Made by a program: the position numbers and the translations under genes
Assembly (NCBI RefSeq): GCF_030818575.1
Contig: NZ_JAUTAL010000001.1
Span: 2,542,001 to 2,606,000, forward strand
Direction of reading: 5' to 3'
DNA length: 64,000 nucleotides
From: Chryseobacterium camelliae
GTDB lineage: Bacteria; Bacteroidota; Bacteroidia; Flavobacteriales; Weeksellaceae
The notes under the pieces: model-generated
Told to the model about the DNA's origin: nothing
Database searches by the model: none
Seen by the model: only the letters and a program-made list of their open reading frames with translations
In this document: piece after piece, positions 35,584 through 43,692 of the stretch
How positions within the stretch are numbered: position 1 is the first letter of the stretch
How the letters are laid out: every line of letters starts with the position of its first letter

Positions 35584-36714
35584 ATGTCAACACTTACATT
35601 TGCCGAAAAAATTGCTCAGGCCGAGAATTTTCTGCCGATCAATGGTACAGATTACATTGAGTTTTATGTAGGAAATGCCAAGCAGGCTGCTCATTATTAC
35701 AAAACCGCTTTCGGTTTTCAGTCAGTGGCCTATGCCGGTCCTGAAACAGGCGTAAGAGACCGTGCTTCCTATGTACTCCAGCAGGGCAAAATCAGACTGG
35801 TTCTAACCACAGGACTGAAGTCTGACTCTCTGATCAATGAGCATGTAAAAAAACACGGTGACGGAGTAAAAATCCTGGCACTTTGGGTAGACGACGCTTA
35901 CCAGGCTTTCGAGGAAACAACCAAGAGAGGCGGGAAACCATACCTGGAACCGGTTACCCTGAAGGATGAAAACGGCGAGGTAAGAATGTCCGGCATTTAT
36001 ACTTACGGAGAAACCATGCATATGTTTGTGGAGAGAAAGAACTATTCAGGTGCTTTCATGCCGGGCTATGAGCCATGGGTAAGCGACTATAATCCTGAAG
36101 AGGCCGGTTTATTATATGTAGACCACTGTGTGGGAAATGTAGGCTGGGACAGAATGGTTCCTACCGTAGAATGGTACGAAAAAGTAATGGGATTTGTGAA
36201 CATCCTTTCTTTTGATGATAAGCAGATCAACACAGAATATTCTGCTCTAATGTCTAAAGTAATGTCCAACGGAAACGGATATGCCAAATTCCCGATCAAT
36301 GAGCCGGCAGAAGGTAAGAAGAAGTCGCAGGTGGAAGAATACCTGGATTTTTATGAAGGCGAGGGCGTTCAGCATATTGCTGTCGCTACCAGGGACATTA
36401 TCCACACGGTAACTGAACTGAAGAAGCGTGGTGTTGAGTTCCTTTCTGCCCCGCCGGAGGCTTATTATGAGATGGTTCCGGAACGTGTAGGCCATATTGA
36501 TGAAGATATCAAGAAACTTCAGGATCTTGGCATCCTTATTGACCATGATGAAGAAGGCTACTTACTTCAGATCTTCACGAAGCCTGTGGAAGACCGACCT
36601 ACCCTTTTCTTTGAAATCATTGAAAGGCATGGTGCACAGAGTTTTGGTGCAGGGAACTTCAAGGCATTGTTTGAAGCACTGGAGAAGGAACAAGCCAGAA
36701 GAGGGAACCTTTAA
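35584..36714 (+). CDS. hpd: 4-hydroxyphenylpyruvate dioxygenase
   Basis: This 376-residue HPPD has two glyoxalase/bleomycin-fold halves. The C-terminal half carries the Fe(II) ligands in VDHCVGNV, VQHIAVAT and the late Glu in TLFFEIIERHG. HPPD turns 4-hydroxyphenylpyruvate to homogentisate, one step before HmgA. It sits in the same cluster and strand as hmgA and fahA. A small secreted protein gene follows 67 bases later. Confidence 0.93.
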   Translation: MSTLTFAEKIAQAENFLPINGTDYIEFYVGNAKQAAHYYKTAFGFQSVAYAGPETGVRDRASYVLQQGKIRLVLTTGLKSDSLINEHVKKHGDGVKILALWVDDAYQAFEETTKRGGKPYLEPVTLKDENGEVRMSGIYTYGETMHMFVERKNYSGAFMPGYEPWVSDYNPEEAGLLYVDHCVGNVGWDRMVPTVEWYEKVMGFVNILSFDDKQINTEYSALMSKVMSNGNGYAKFPINEPAEGKKKSQVEEYLDFYEGEGVQHIAVATRDIIHTVTELKKRGVEFLSAPPEAYYEMVPERVGHIDEDIKKLQDLGILIDHDEEGYLLQIFTKPVEDRPTLFFEIIERHGAQSFGAGNFKALFEALEKEQARRGNL

Positions 36715-36781
36715 TTAAATAACAATATAAGTTTTGTCAGGATGCAGAATCTTGGCAAAACTTTTTTATAGACACACGATT

Positions 36782-37249
36782 ATGAGAAAAATATGCATCG
36801 GAATCCTGCTTTTCGGGACAACATTAGGCTTGAAAGCCCAATACGGAACCCTGAACCAGATCCTTACCAGACTTGAAGAAAGAAAAGGAATCAACCAGCA
36901 TCTTGAACACGAGAATATCGATAATAAAAAGTTTATATTCATCAAAGATGCTGAAGACCATACGGAAAGAGACTTTATTGTCATCAAAGGTAACCAGGCA
37001 ACGTATGTGGAGGTATTCGACGATAAATCTACGGGACAAAGCAGCTCCAATGTTTTTACCGGTGATATCGTCAGAAAGAATAACATTGTTTCGCTGAGGG
37101 CAGACAAGCTGGAGAACAAGAAAATTCCGATGCCCGTCACCAAAACCCTCCTGCTGACCAAACAGGACAATATCCTGTACCTCATCGATGTCAACACCAG
37201 AGACCGCTGGATTGATGAAGCATCCTACTCGGGCTCAAAAAATAAGTAA
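36782..37249 (+). CDS. Small exported protein of unknown function
   Basis: I choose the ATG at 36782 because MRKICIGILLFGTTLGLKAQ is a signal peptide cleaved after AQ; an earlier in-frame start would put basic residues in front of it. The mature 135 residues contain a helix, several beta strands (FIFIKDAEDHTERDF) and a lysine-rich tail. I do not recognise the family. It sits between HPPD and fumarylacetoacetase genes. Confidence 0.65.
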   Translation: MRKICIGILLFGTTLGLKAQYGTLNQILTRLEERKGINQHLEHENIDNKKFIFIKDAEDHTERDFIVIKGNQATYVEVFDDKSTGQSSSNVFTGDIVRKNNIVSLRADKLENKKIPMPVTKTLLLTKQDNILYLIDVNTRDRWIDEASYSGSKNK

Positions 37250-37371
37250 CAACCATCCGGTTCGGAATCAGATCAACCCATGCTGGCCAACAAATCCAGG
37301 CCATACATTGTCATGCTGAATGATTACCAGCCAGAATTATAACGGATACAGATCCAACAAAAATTAAATTT

Positions 37372-38619
37372 ATGAAATCATTTGTAGAGTATTCCTCCCA
37401 ATCAGATTTTTCCATCCATAACATCCCTTTCGGGGTAGCCGTATTCAATAAAGAATACATCAGCTGCTGTACCAGGATCGGGGATCAGGTTATTGACCTT
37501 GCCACTTTATATGACTTTGCCTATTTTGAAGAGGTTGAGGGGCTTGATGACAACGTCTTTGAAGCCTATACCCTGAATGAGTTCATAGAACTTGGAAAAC
37601 CCGTTACCAATGCAGTACGTACTAAAATCCAGGAACTGCTTCAGGAAGGATCTATTTTATCCAAAGACCAGAAAACGATTGAAGCAGCATTCTACGATCT
37701 TGATAAGGTAAAAATGATGATGCCTGTCCATGTGCCCAATTATACCGATTTTTACAGCAGCATTGAGCATGCGACCAATGTAGGGAAAATGTTCCGTGAT
37801 CCTGCCAATGCCCTGCTCCCGAACTGGAAGCACCTGCCGGTTGGATACCACGGAAGGGCATCCTCCATTGTAGTTTCCGGAACTGAAATTATACGCCCGA
37901 AAGGCCAGACGAAACCTGCCGATGCAGACCAGCCTGTGTTCGGGCCTTGCAAACAGCTGGATTTTGAGCTGGAAATGGCCTTCATTCTCAACAAAAATAC
38001 CGAAATGGGTGAAAGCATTTCTACAAAAGATGCTGAAGAGGCTATTTTCGGAATGGTTATTTTCAACGACTGGTCTGCAAGGGACATTCAGTCATGGGAA
38101 TATGTACCTTTAGGCCCCTTCCTTGCTAAAAACTTCGGTTCGTCCGTATCGCCTTGGGTAGTAACCCTCGAAGCCCTGGAACCATTCAGAACCACCTCTC
38201 CTAAGCAGGACCCTGAAGTACTGGATTACCTGAAATTTGAAGGCGATAAAAATTACGACATTAACCTTGAAGTGTACATCCAACCTGAAAACGGAGACCA
38301 AAACCGCATCAGCGAAAGCAATTACAAACATATGTACTGGAACATGGCCCAACAGCTGGCTCACCACACCGTAAACGGCTGTAACGTAGAAGTGGGCGAT
38401 ATGTATGCAAGCGGAACCATTTCCGGCAGCGATCCCAAATCATTCGGCTCTATGCTGGAACTTACCTGGAGAGGTCAGAATCCTATCATCCTGAGCAATG
38501 GCGAAGAAAGAAAATTCATCAACGATAACGATACCGTTACGATGAAAGCCTGGGCAGAAAAAGACGGTGTTCGTGTAGGCTTCGGTGAAGTAAGCGGTAA
38601 AATTATCCCTGCAGTTTAA
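37372..38619 (+). CDS. fahA: Fumarylacetoacetase
   Basis: This 415-residue protein has the FAH domain with metal-binding and catalytic segments YTDFYSSIEHATNVGKMFRD, PVGYHGRASSIVVSG and MVIFNDWSARDIQSWE. It hydrolyses fumarylacetoacetate to fumarate and acetoacetate, the last step of the tyrosine pathway. Maleylacetoacetate isomerase, the step before, is not in the cluster. A GxxExxY cassette separates it from the flavin reductase-like gene that follows. Confidence 0.93.
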   Translation: MKSFVEYSSQSDFSIHNIPFGVAVFNKEYISCCTRIGDQVIDLATLYDFAYFEEVEGLDDNVFEAYTLNEFIELGKPVTNAVRTKIQELLQEGSILSKDQKTIEAAFYDLDKVKMMMPVHVPNYTDFYSSIEHATNVGKMFRDPANALLPNWKHLPVGYHGRASSIVVSGTEIIRPKGQTKPADADQPVFGPCKQLDFELEMAFILNKNTEMGESISTKDAEEAIFGMVIFNDWSARDIQSWEYVPLGPFLAKNFGSSVSPWVVTLEALEPFRTTSPKQDPEVLDYLKFEGDKNYDINLEVYIQPENGDQNRISESNYKHMYWNMAQQLAHHTVNGCNVEVGDMYASGTISGSDPKSFGSMLELTWRGQNPIILSNGEERKFINDNDTVTMKAWAEKDGVRVGFGEVSGKIIPAV

Positions 38620-38623
38620 TTTA

Positions 38624-39202
38624 TTTAAACACTTAAGTAAATTTAAGTTCAAAGCTTAATATTTTAAGTTCACTTTAGTTTTGAAAATCTCCGATTTTCG
38701 TATTCATTTTATGATGATAACTCAAAAATTCATTAACGATCTTTCTTATAAAATTATAGGAGCATGTATTGAGGTTCACAAACAGGTTGGACCAGGATTA
38801 TATGAAGATGTTTATCATCAATGCCTTAAAAAAGAATTTGACCTGTTGGAGCTACAGTACAAAAGTGAACTTGAAATTCCTTTACATTATAAAGGACAAG
38901 AAATAAACTGTAAATTAAAATGCGATTTTCTTATAGAGGATTTAATTGTTCTTGAAATCAAGTCTGTATCTGAGATTCATCGGATTCATAAAGCTCAAAC
39001 AATAAATTATATGAATCTCTTGAAAGTCCCACGCTCTATCCTGATAAATTTCAATGTTATTAATGTATATTATGAAGGGTGTCAATCATTTGCTTCTCAA
39101 TCTTTTCAAACTTTACCAAAAGAATGAAAATCTTCGATTTTCAAAACTTAAGTGTACTCATTACTAATGCAATTTTAAACTTAAAAAACTTAAGTGTTAA
39201 AA
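38624..39202. mobile_element. Inverted-repeat-flanked GxxExxY gene cassette (putative mobile element)
   Basis: The GxxExxY gene is enclosed by nested inverted repeats. The outer pair is TTTAAACACTTAAGT (38624-38638) against ACTTAAGTGTTAAA (39189-39202). The inner pair is CACTTTAGTTTTGAAAATC (38671-38689) against its near-exact complement at about 39134-39153. Each inner arm contains a short hairpin GAAAATC-N3-GATTTTC (38683-38699 and 39126-39142). The cassette is about 580 bp and lies between fahA and a flavin reductase gene that are otherwise collinear. I see no transposase. Confidence 0.55.
38711..39127 (+). CDS. GxxExxY protein (PD-(D/E)XK nuclease superfamily)
   Basis: I choose the ATG at 38711 since the earlier TTG at 38681 lies in the flanking hairpin. 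The 138-residue protein has the family motif GLYEDVY and the PD-(D/E)XK-type catalytic segments CDFLIEDLIVLEIKS (D, then E-x-K). The family is widespread and scattered in genomes; its function is unknown. Its AT-richness and codon use differ from neighbours, as expected for a recently acquired gene. It is enclosed by inverted repeats. Confidence 0.75.
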   Translation: MMITQKFINDLSYKIIGACIEVHKQVGPGLYEDVYHQCLKKEFDLLELQYKSELEIPLHYKGQEINCKLKCDFLIEDLIVLEIKSVSEIHRIHKAQTINYMNLLKVPRSILINFNVINVYYEGCQSFASQSFQTLPKE

Positions 39203-39206
39203 AACT

Positions 39207-40034
39207 ATGAAAACAGTAATTCCATCCGAACTATCCCCAGTGCAGCTGCAGACGATCATGCAGACTGCTGTTTCTCCGCGTCCGATAGCTTTGGCTTCTA
39301 CGGTGGACAGGAATGGGAACAGCAATTTATCCCCGTTCAGCTTTTTCAATATGTTCAGTACGGTTCCGCCGGTTCTGATTTTTTCACCATCAAGAAGAGT
39401 ACGCGATAATACCACCAAACATACACTGGAAAATATCCTGGAAGTGGCTGAAGTGGTGATCGGAACAGTAAATTTCCCGATTGTACAGCAAATTTCATTG
39501 GCTTCGACAGAATATGAAACGGGTGTCAATGAATTCGTAAAGTCCGGACTCACGATGAAGGATGCAGATCTGGTACAGCCGAAACTCATTGAAGAATGCC
39601 CGGTGAATTTTGAATGTACAGTCCTGGAGGTGAAATCCCTCGGAGAACAGGGAGGGGCCGGTAACCTGGTGATCTGTGAAGTGCAGAAAATACATATCCG
39701 TGAAGAATACCTTAATGCGGAAGGCAATCTGGATCAGAAAAGACTGGATATGGTTGCCCGTCTTGGCGGAAACTGGTATTCCAGGAATAATGAGAATAAC
39801 CTGTTTGAAGTTCCAAAACCTCTGGTAACAAAAGGGATTGGTTTCGACCTGCTTCCCGATGACATTAAATACAGCAGAGTATTCACCGGAAATGACCTGG
39901 GCATGCTGGCCAATATAGAACAGCTTCCGGGAGTAAGTTTTTATGCAGATGAAGACATCCACAGGGAAGCCAAAAACCTGCTCCTTAAAAACAATATTGA
40001 GGAAGCTTGGAAACTGCTCACACAGGAAGAATAA
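39207..40034 (+). CDS. Flavin reductase family protein
   Basis: This 275-residue protein has the flavin-reductase split-barrel N-terminal half (AVSPRPIALASTVDRNGN, NLSPFSFFNMFSTVPP and a RVRDNTTKHTLENI segment) and a C-terminal extension. Such proteins bind FMN and reduce it or act as a partner for oxygenases. It is likely part of the same locus as the tyrosine pathway, interrupted by the cassette. A terminator follows. Confidence 0.75.
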   Translation: MKTVIPSELSPVQLQTIMQTAVSPRPIALASTVDRNGNSNLSPFSFFNMFSTVPPVLIFSPSRRVRDNTTKHTLENILEVAEVVIGTVNFPIVQQISLASTEYETGVNEFVKSGLTMKDADLVQPKLIEECPVNFECTVLEVKSLGEQGGAGNLVICEVQKIHIREEYLNAEGNLDQKRLDMVARLGGNWYSRNNENNLFEVPKPLVTKGIGFDLLPDDIKYSRVFTGNDLGMLANIEQLPGVSFYADEDIHREAKNLLLKNNIEEAWKLLTQEE

Positions 40035-40076
40035 GATGAATCTTGAAGCATAGCTTGGCAGCGTTCGGCAATATTA

Positions 40077-40107
40077 AAAAGGAGTGAAAATTTTCACTCC
40101 TTTTTTA
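40077..40107. terminator. Bidirectional terminator
   Basis: A perfect palindrome AAAAGGAGTGAAA/TTTTCACTCCTTTT with flanking A and T tracts separates two convergent genes. Confidence 0.9.
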
Positions 40108-40151
40108 TTTGTTATTTTAGAAACAGCATTGACATATTTGAATGTATAAAG

Positions 40152-40991
40152 TTACATCTTGTCCCGGATGAACTCAATACATTTCTTCGTAACGGTATCA
40201 AGATCTTCGGGTAATGCATGGTTTTCCCATGGTTCCCTGGCTCCAAAAGTATGTCCTGCATTTTCTATCAGGAAGAGTTCTGAATTAGGATGCAGAAGAT
40301 ATAAATGCTCTGCATTTTTTACATCCACACTTTCATCGTTCGTACCGTGGATGATCAGGAAATGTGCTTTGGCCATTTCCGTAGCCCTTTCCACATCAAA
40401 ACGGTGGTAATTCTGCTGGAAATCTTCATAAAACTGGTAATAGTGCGGCATCTGCTGATGGGTTCGTCCGTTCAGCACATGAAAGACGCCTTTTTCTTTC
40501 CAGTGTTCAAGCTGATTGTCTTTAGGAAATCGCTCCAGGGTATCAACACTGGCCAGAGTGATCAATCCGTTGATGCGTTCATCTTCAAATGTCTTGATGA
40601 TGGAGATACCGCCTCCCCTGCTGTGGCCTATCAGAATGATCTTATGGCGGTCTACCCTCGGGTCTGCGGAGAAATGATCAATCACCACCCCTAAATCTGA
40701 AAGTTCTTTGGAATAATTATTTTGCCCGAATGCTTGCAGGTCTGCAAAATTGTTGGGATCCTGAATCGTGGTTCCGTTATGGGAAAAATTGAATTTGACA
40801 AAGAAGAAACCTGCTTCAGCCAGCTTTTCTGCCATCAGGTTCCAGGCACCCCAGTCTTTGTAACCTTTGTAGCCATGCACAAAGATCACCAGCGGGAGCT
40901 GATTTCCGGATTCGGGATACAGCGCATCGGCGAGGAAATCCCTGGTTTCAGGATTCTTCAGGATGATATTCTGTTGTTTTACTATATTCAT
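40152..40991 (-). CDS. Alpha/beta hydrolase (dienelactone hydrolase-like)
   Basis: This 279-residue cytoplasmic protein has the nucleophile elbow GHSRGG (Ser at about residue 119), the oxyanion segment VFVHGYKGYK, and a late Asp/His pair in HGTNDESVD and ENAGHTFG. It probably hydrolyses an ester or lactone; the substrate is not known. It is convergent with the flavin reductase gene and divergent from the HipA-like kinase gene. Confidence 0.85.
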   Translation of the reverse strand: MNIVKQQNIILKNPETRDFLADALYPESGNQLPLVIFVHGYKGYKDWGAWNLMAEKLAEAGFFFVKFNFSHNGTTIQDPNNFADLQAFGQNNYSKELSDLGVVIDHFSADPRVDRHKIILIGHSRGGGISIIKTFEDERINGLITLASVDTLERFPKDNQLEHWKEKGVFHVLNGRTHQQMPHYYQFYEDFQQNYHRFDVERATEMAKAHFLIIHGTNDESVDVKNAEHLYLLHPNSELFLIENAGHTFGAREPWENHALPEDLDTVTKKCIEFIRDKM

Positions 40992-41138
40992 ACGGTATCT
41001 TATTTTGAAGTGCTTTTGAAGAAGCAGCTACCTGCCATCAATCCGGAAAATGCCTCAGGCTTAAAAAAGTTTCCATTCTGGTGCACCACTAATTTCATCT
41101 AAAATATTAAAAATAGGAATATACACAAAGGAAAACCT

Positions 41139-41146
41139 TATTTTTG
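41139..41146 (+). promoter_or_regulatory. -7 element implying a leaderless HipA-like mRNA
   Basis: TATTTTTG ends 4 bases before the ATG at 41151, the same spacing as for the Nudix and recR genes. Confidence 0.5.
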
Positions 41147-41150
41147 CGTT

Positions 41151-41924
41151 ATGTTGGACCTTAGAACCGTAACCGTCATGCGCTATATTCTTCCGCTTAG
41201 AGAAGGAGGTTCTCTGCCTGCTCTGGCAGAAGCGGATGATGATTTTAAATATGTACTGAAATTCCGCGGGGCCGGACACGGTGTGAAAATGCTGATCTCC
41301 GAACTCCTTGGTGGAAAAATAACCGAGGCACTGGGGCTGAATATACCCGAACTTGTCTTTGCCCATCTGGATGTTGATTTCGGAAGGACTGAGGCCGATG
41401 AGGAAATACAGGACCTGCTGAAGTTTTCGGAAGGGCTGAATCTCGGGCTGCATTATCTTTCCGGAGCCATTGCGTATGATCCGGGAATTGTTATCGACCC
41501 GCTCCTTGCCTCTAAGATCGTATGGCTGGATGCGTTTATCACCAATATAGACCGCACCTACAAAAATACCAACATGCTGATGTGGCATAAGGAACTTTGG
41601 GTGATTGATAACGGAGCATCATTCTACTTCCATCATTCCTGGCAGAATTTTGATACCGCTGCAAAAACACCGTTCAAATATGTAAAAGACCATGTGTTAC
41701 TGCCCAAAGCCTCCAGATTGAATGAGGCGGATCAGTTTGCCCATTCTGTGTTGAATGAAAACCTGTTCCGTGATATCGTTAATCTTATTCCTGAAGAATG
41801 GCTGCACTGGAACGATGCGGAAGAGTCTCCGGAAGAAATCCGTGACATATATTTCCGGTTTATGAAAACCCGTCTGGAACATTCTCAAATCTTTGTAAAT
41901 GAAGCTCAGCATGCAAGAGGATAA
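41151..41924 (+). CDS. HipA-like kinase (HipA_2 type)
   Basis: This 257-residue protein has a single HipA-fold kinase domain without the N-terminal HipA domain. Candidate key residues are K37 in YVLKFRG, the catalytic-loop D134 and N139/N141 in NIDRTYKNTN, and the metal Asp D153 in VIDNGASF. The start MLDLRTVTVMRYI is conserved in the family as I recall it. The next gene (DUF3037) overlaps it by up to 26 bases. The pair occurs in many bacteria; its substrate is unknown. It may be a kinase/antitoxin-like pair, but DUF3037 does not resemble HipB. Confidence 0.8.
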   Translation: MLDLRTVTVMRYILPLREGGSLPALAEADDDFKYVLKFRGAGHGVKMLISELLGGKITEALGLNIPELVFAHLDVDFGRTEADEEIQDLLKFSEGLNLGLHYLSGAIAYDPGIVIDPLLASKIVWLDAFITNIDRTYKNTNMLMWHKELWVIDNGASFYFHHSWQNFDTAAKTPFKYVKDHVLLPKASRLNEADQFAHSVLNENLFRDIVNLIPEEWLHWNDAEESPEEIRDIYFRFMKTRLEHSQIFVNEAQHARG

Positions 41925-42294
41925 TATTTACGAATATGCCGTAATCCGCCTGGTACCCAAAGTGGAACGGGAGGAATTTTTCAACATCGGACTGATCATG
42001 TTCTCAAAGAAGAAAAAATACATCCGGGTTGAATTCTACCTGTGTCCCGATAAATTCAGGCTGATGCACAGTAAGCTGGATTATGAGGATATCATCCGGA
42101 ATTTGGTCAGCTTTCAGAAAGTCGCCCATGGAGACCGGGACGGAGGCCCTATTGCCGCATTGGATATCCCGGAACGCTTTCGATGGCTGACTGCCGTAAG
42201 AAGTGCGGTCATACAGACTTCTCGGCCACATCCCGGAAAATCTAAAGACCTTGATCAGACTTTTGGTAGACTTTTTGAGGAGTTAGTACGATAA
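41899..42294 (+). CDS. DUF3037 protein
   Basis: This 131-residue protein begins at 41899, or at the in-frame ATG 41911 (MQEDNIYEYAVIRL). It has the DUF3037 core (IRLVPKVEREEFFNIGLIMFS, CPDKFRLMHSKLDYEDI). The gene overlaps the kinase gene, so the two are co-translated. Its function is unknown. A basic C-terminus (HPGKSKDLDQTFGRLF) could bind nucleic acid or the kinase. Confidence 0.8.
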   Translation: MKLSMQEDNIYEYAVIRLVPKVEREEFFNIGLIMFSKKKKYIRVEFYLCPDKFRLMHSKLDYEDIIRNLVSFQKVAHGDRDGGPIAALDIPERFRWLTAVRSAVIQTSRPHPGKSKDLDQTFGRLFEELVR

Positions 42295-42314
42295 CACGCT
42301 TCAAAGAGTACTCT

Positions 42315-43382
42315 ATGAATTCATCAGCCTTCGCTACTTCTTTACGCAGATTTGCCATAAACCTGCTTTTTATTGTTTTAACAGCATTCTTTCATTTTTT
42401 CCATGCTCAAAGTCCGGATAAGGCTCCAGCACCGGTGAGCACTCTTCTGCCTTCGAGGACCACAATGTCTGAAAATATCGTTTATAAAACCAGTGAAACC
42501 GGCAAATCCATTGCCATGGACATTTACAGGCCAAAAACAGCGGCAGATGAGAAGCTTCCTGTACTGATTTATGTTCACGGAGGAGGATGGGTACAAGGGA
42601 ATAAATCCATCCCTGCGGATACTTATATTGAGGATATGATCCTGAAACTGGTTGAAAGGCATTACGCGGTTATCAGCATTGATTATACGCTGGTAAGCCC
42701 GGATGTCCATTTCCCTGCGCCGGTACAGGACTGTAAAGATGCTATACGCTGGGTGAGAAAAAATGCAGAGAAATACCATTTTGATACCGAAAATATAGGG
42801 CTCTTCGGTGCTTCAGCAGGAGCACACCTTTCCCTACTGGCCGCCTATACTGATGATACCCAATTCAAAGGTGCACCGGAACTGGCACCTTATTCTGCCA
42901 AAGTGAATTATGTTGTTGATAATTTCGGACCGGCAGACCTCAATAAATTACTTCACACAAGGGTGGGAAGGTTTCCGGCTTTCCTGATCGGATTATTTTC
43001 AAAACAAATTGTTAAGCTCAGGGAAAACCTGATCCGCGGAATTTCAGGGTACGAGATCAAAACAGACAAAAGGAAAGTGATCGAATACTTCAAAACCATC
43101 TCTCCGGTGACGTATTCCTCCCACGGAATTCCTACGCTGATCCTGCAGGGCAATAAAGATAAAATCGTTCCGCTTCAGCAGTCAGAAAAACTTAGCCATC
43201 AGTTAAATGATAACGGGGTCAAAAATATACTTGTAGTGGTAGAAGAAGGCGTACATGGCTTCTGGACTACGGATAAAGCCTACCTTAAGCGCCTTACAGA
43301 CCAGATGGTTGACTTTGTTGTTTCACAGAAAAAAAATACTGCACAGCCGGAATCAGCAGAAACAAAAGCTGCTGCAAAATAA
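42315..43382 (+). CDS. Secreted alpha/beta hydrolase/esterase
   Basis: This 355-residue protein has an N-terminal signal segment (LLFIVLTAFFHFFHAQ). It belongs to the BD-FAE/hormone-sensitive lipase group of hydrolases, with the oxyanion HGGGW (about 86-90), the nucleophile GASAGAH (about 164-170), the Asp in LQGNKDKIVP and the His in GVHGFW. It hydrolyses esters in the periplasm. It follows the DUF3037 gene by 20 bases. The C-terminus ends in an alanine/lysine tail. Confidence 0.82.
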   Translation: MNSSAFATSLRRFAINLLFIVLTAFFHFFHAQSPDKAPAPVSTLLPSRTTMSENIVYKTSETGKSIAMDIYRPKTAADEKLPVLIYVHGGGWVQGNKSIPADTYIEDMILKLVERHYAVISIDYTLVSPDVHFPAPVQDCKDAIRWVRKNAEKYHFDTENIGLFGASAGAHLSLLAAYTDDTQFKGAPELAPYSAKVNYVVDNFGPADLNKLLHTRVGRFPAFLIGLFSKQIVKLRENLIRGISGYEIKTDKRKVIEYFKTISPVTYSSHGIPTLILQGNKDKIVPLQQSEKLSHQLNDNGVKNILVVVEEGVHGFWTTDKAYLKRLTDQMVDFVVSQKKNTAQPESAETKAAAK

Positions 43383-43692
43383 TTTAACCTGATCAATACG
43401 ACTTCTACACCATTTTTTACTATGTTGAATCGATGGCTACAGCATTACCACTTTAGCAATGGATAATTTTTTTTGCTTTAAATTCTGTAAACAACTATAC
43501 ATAACAATATTAAATCAAATAATAAATACTAATAATCAAGCATATACCTTGATATAGATTTAGCAATTTGCTAATTTGATATACATATCGGTGTTTTTAT
43601 ACTTAAAATAGTTAACTTGGCCGGATGCCTACAGCATTCACATTAAACTGAATCATACGTTACATTATTTTATCAAATAAAAGATACATGAT
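43383..43692 (+). promoter_or_regulatory. AT-rich regulatory spacer with nested palindromes upstream of cstA
   Basis: The 310-base spacer has no ORF. It contains ATCAAG-N7-CTTGAT (43535-43553) and TTAGCAATTTGCTAA (43560-43574), and an outer pair ATCAAAT/ATTTGAT (43514-43580). These could be operators for cstA. I see no TAnnTTTG element. Confidence 0.4.

Noticed and set aside
38624..39202. Complete insertion sequence
   Set aside because: No transposase gene and no clear target-site duplication; listed only as a putative cassette.
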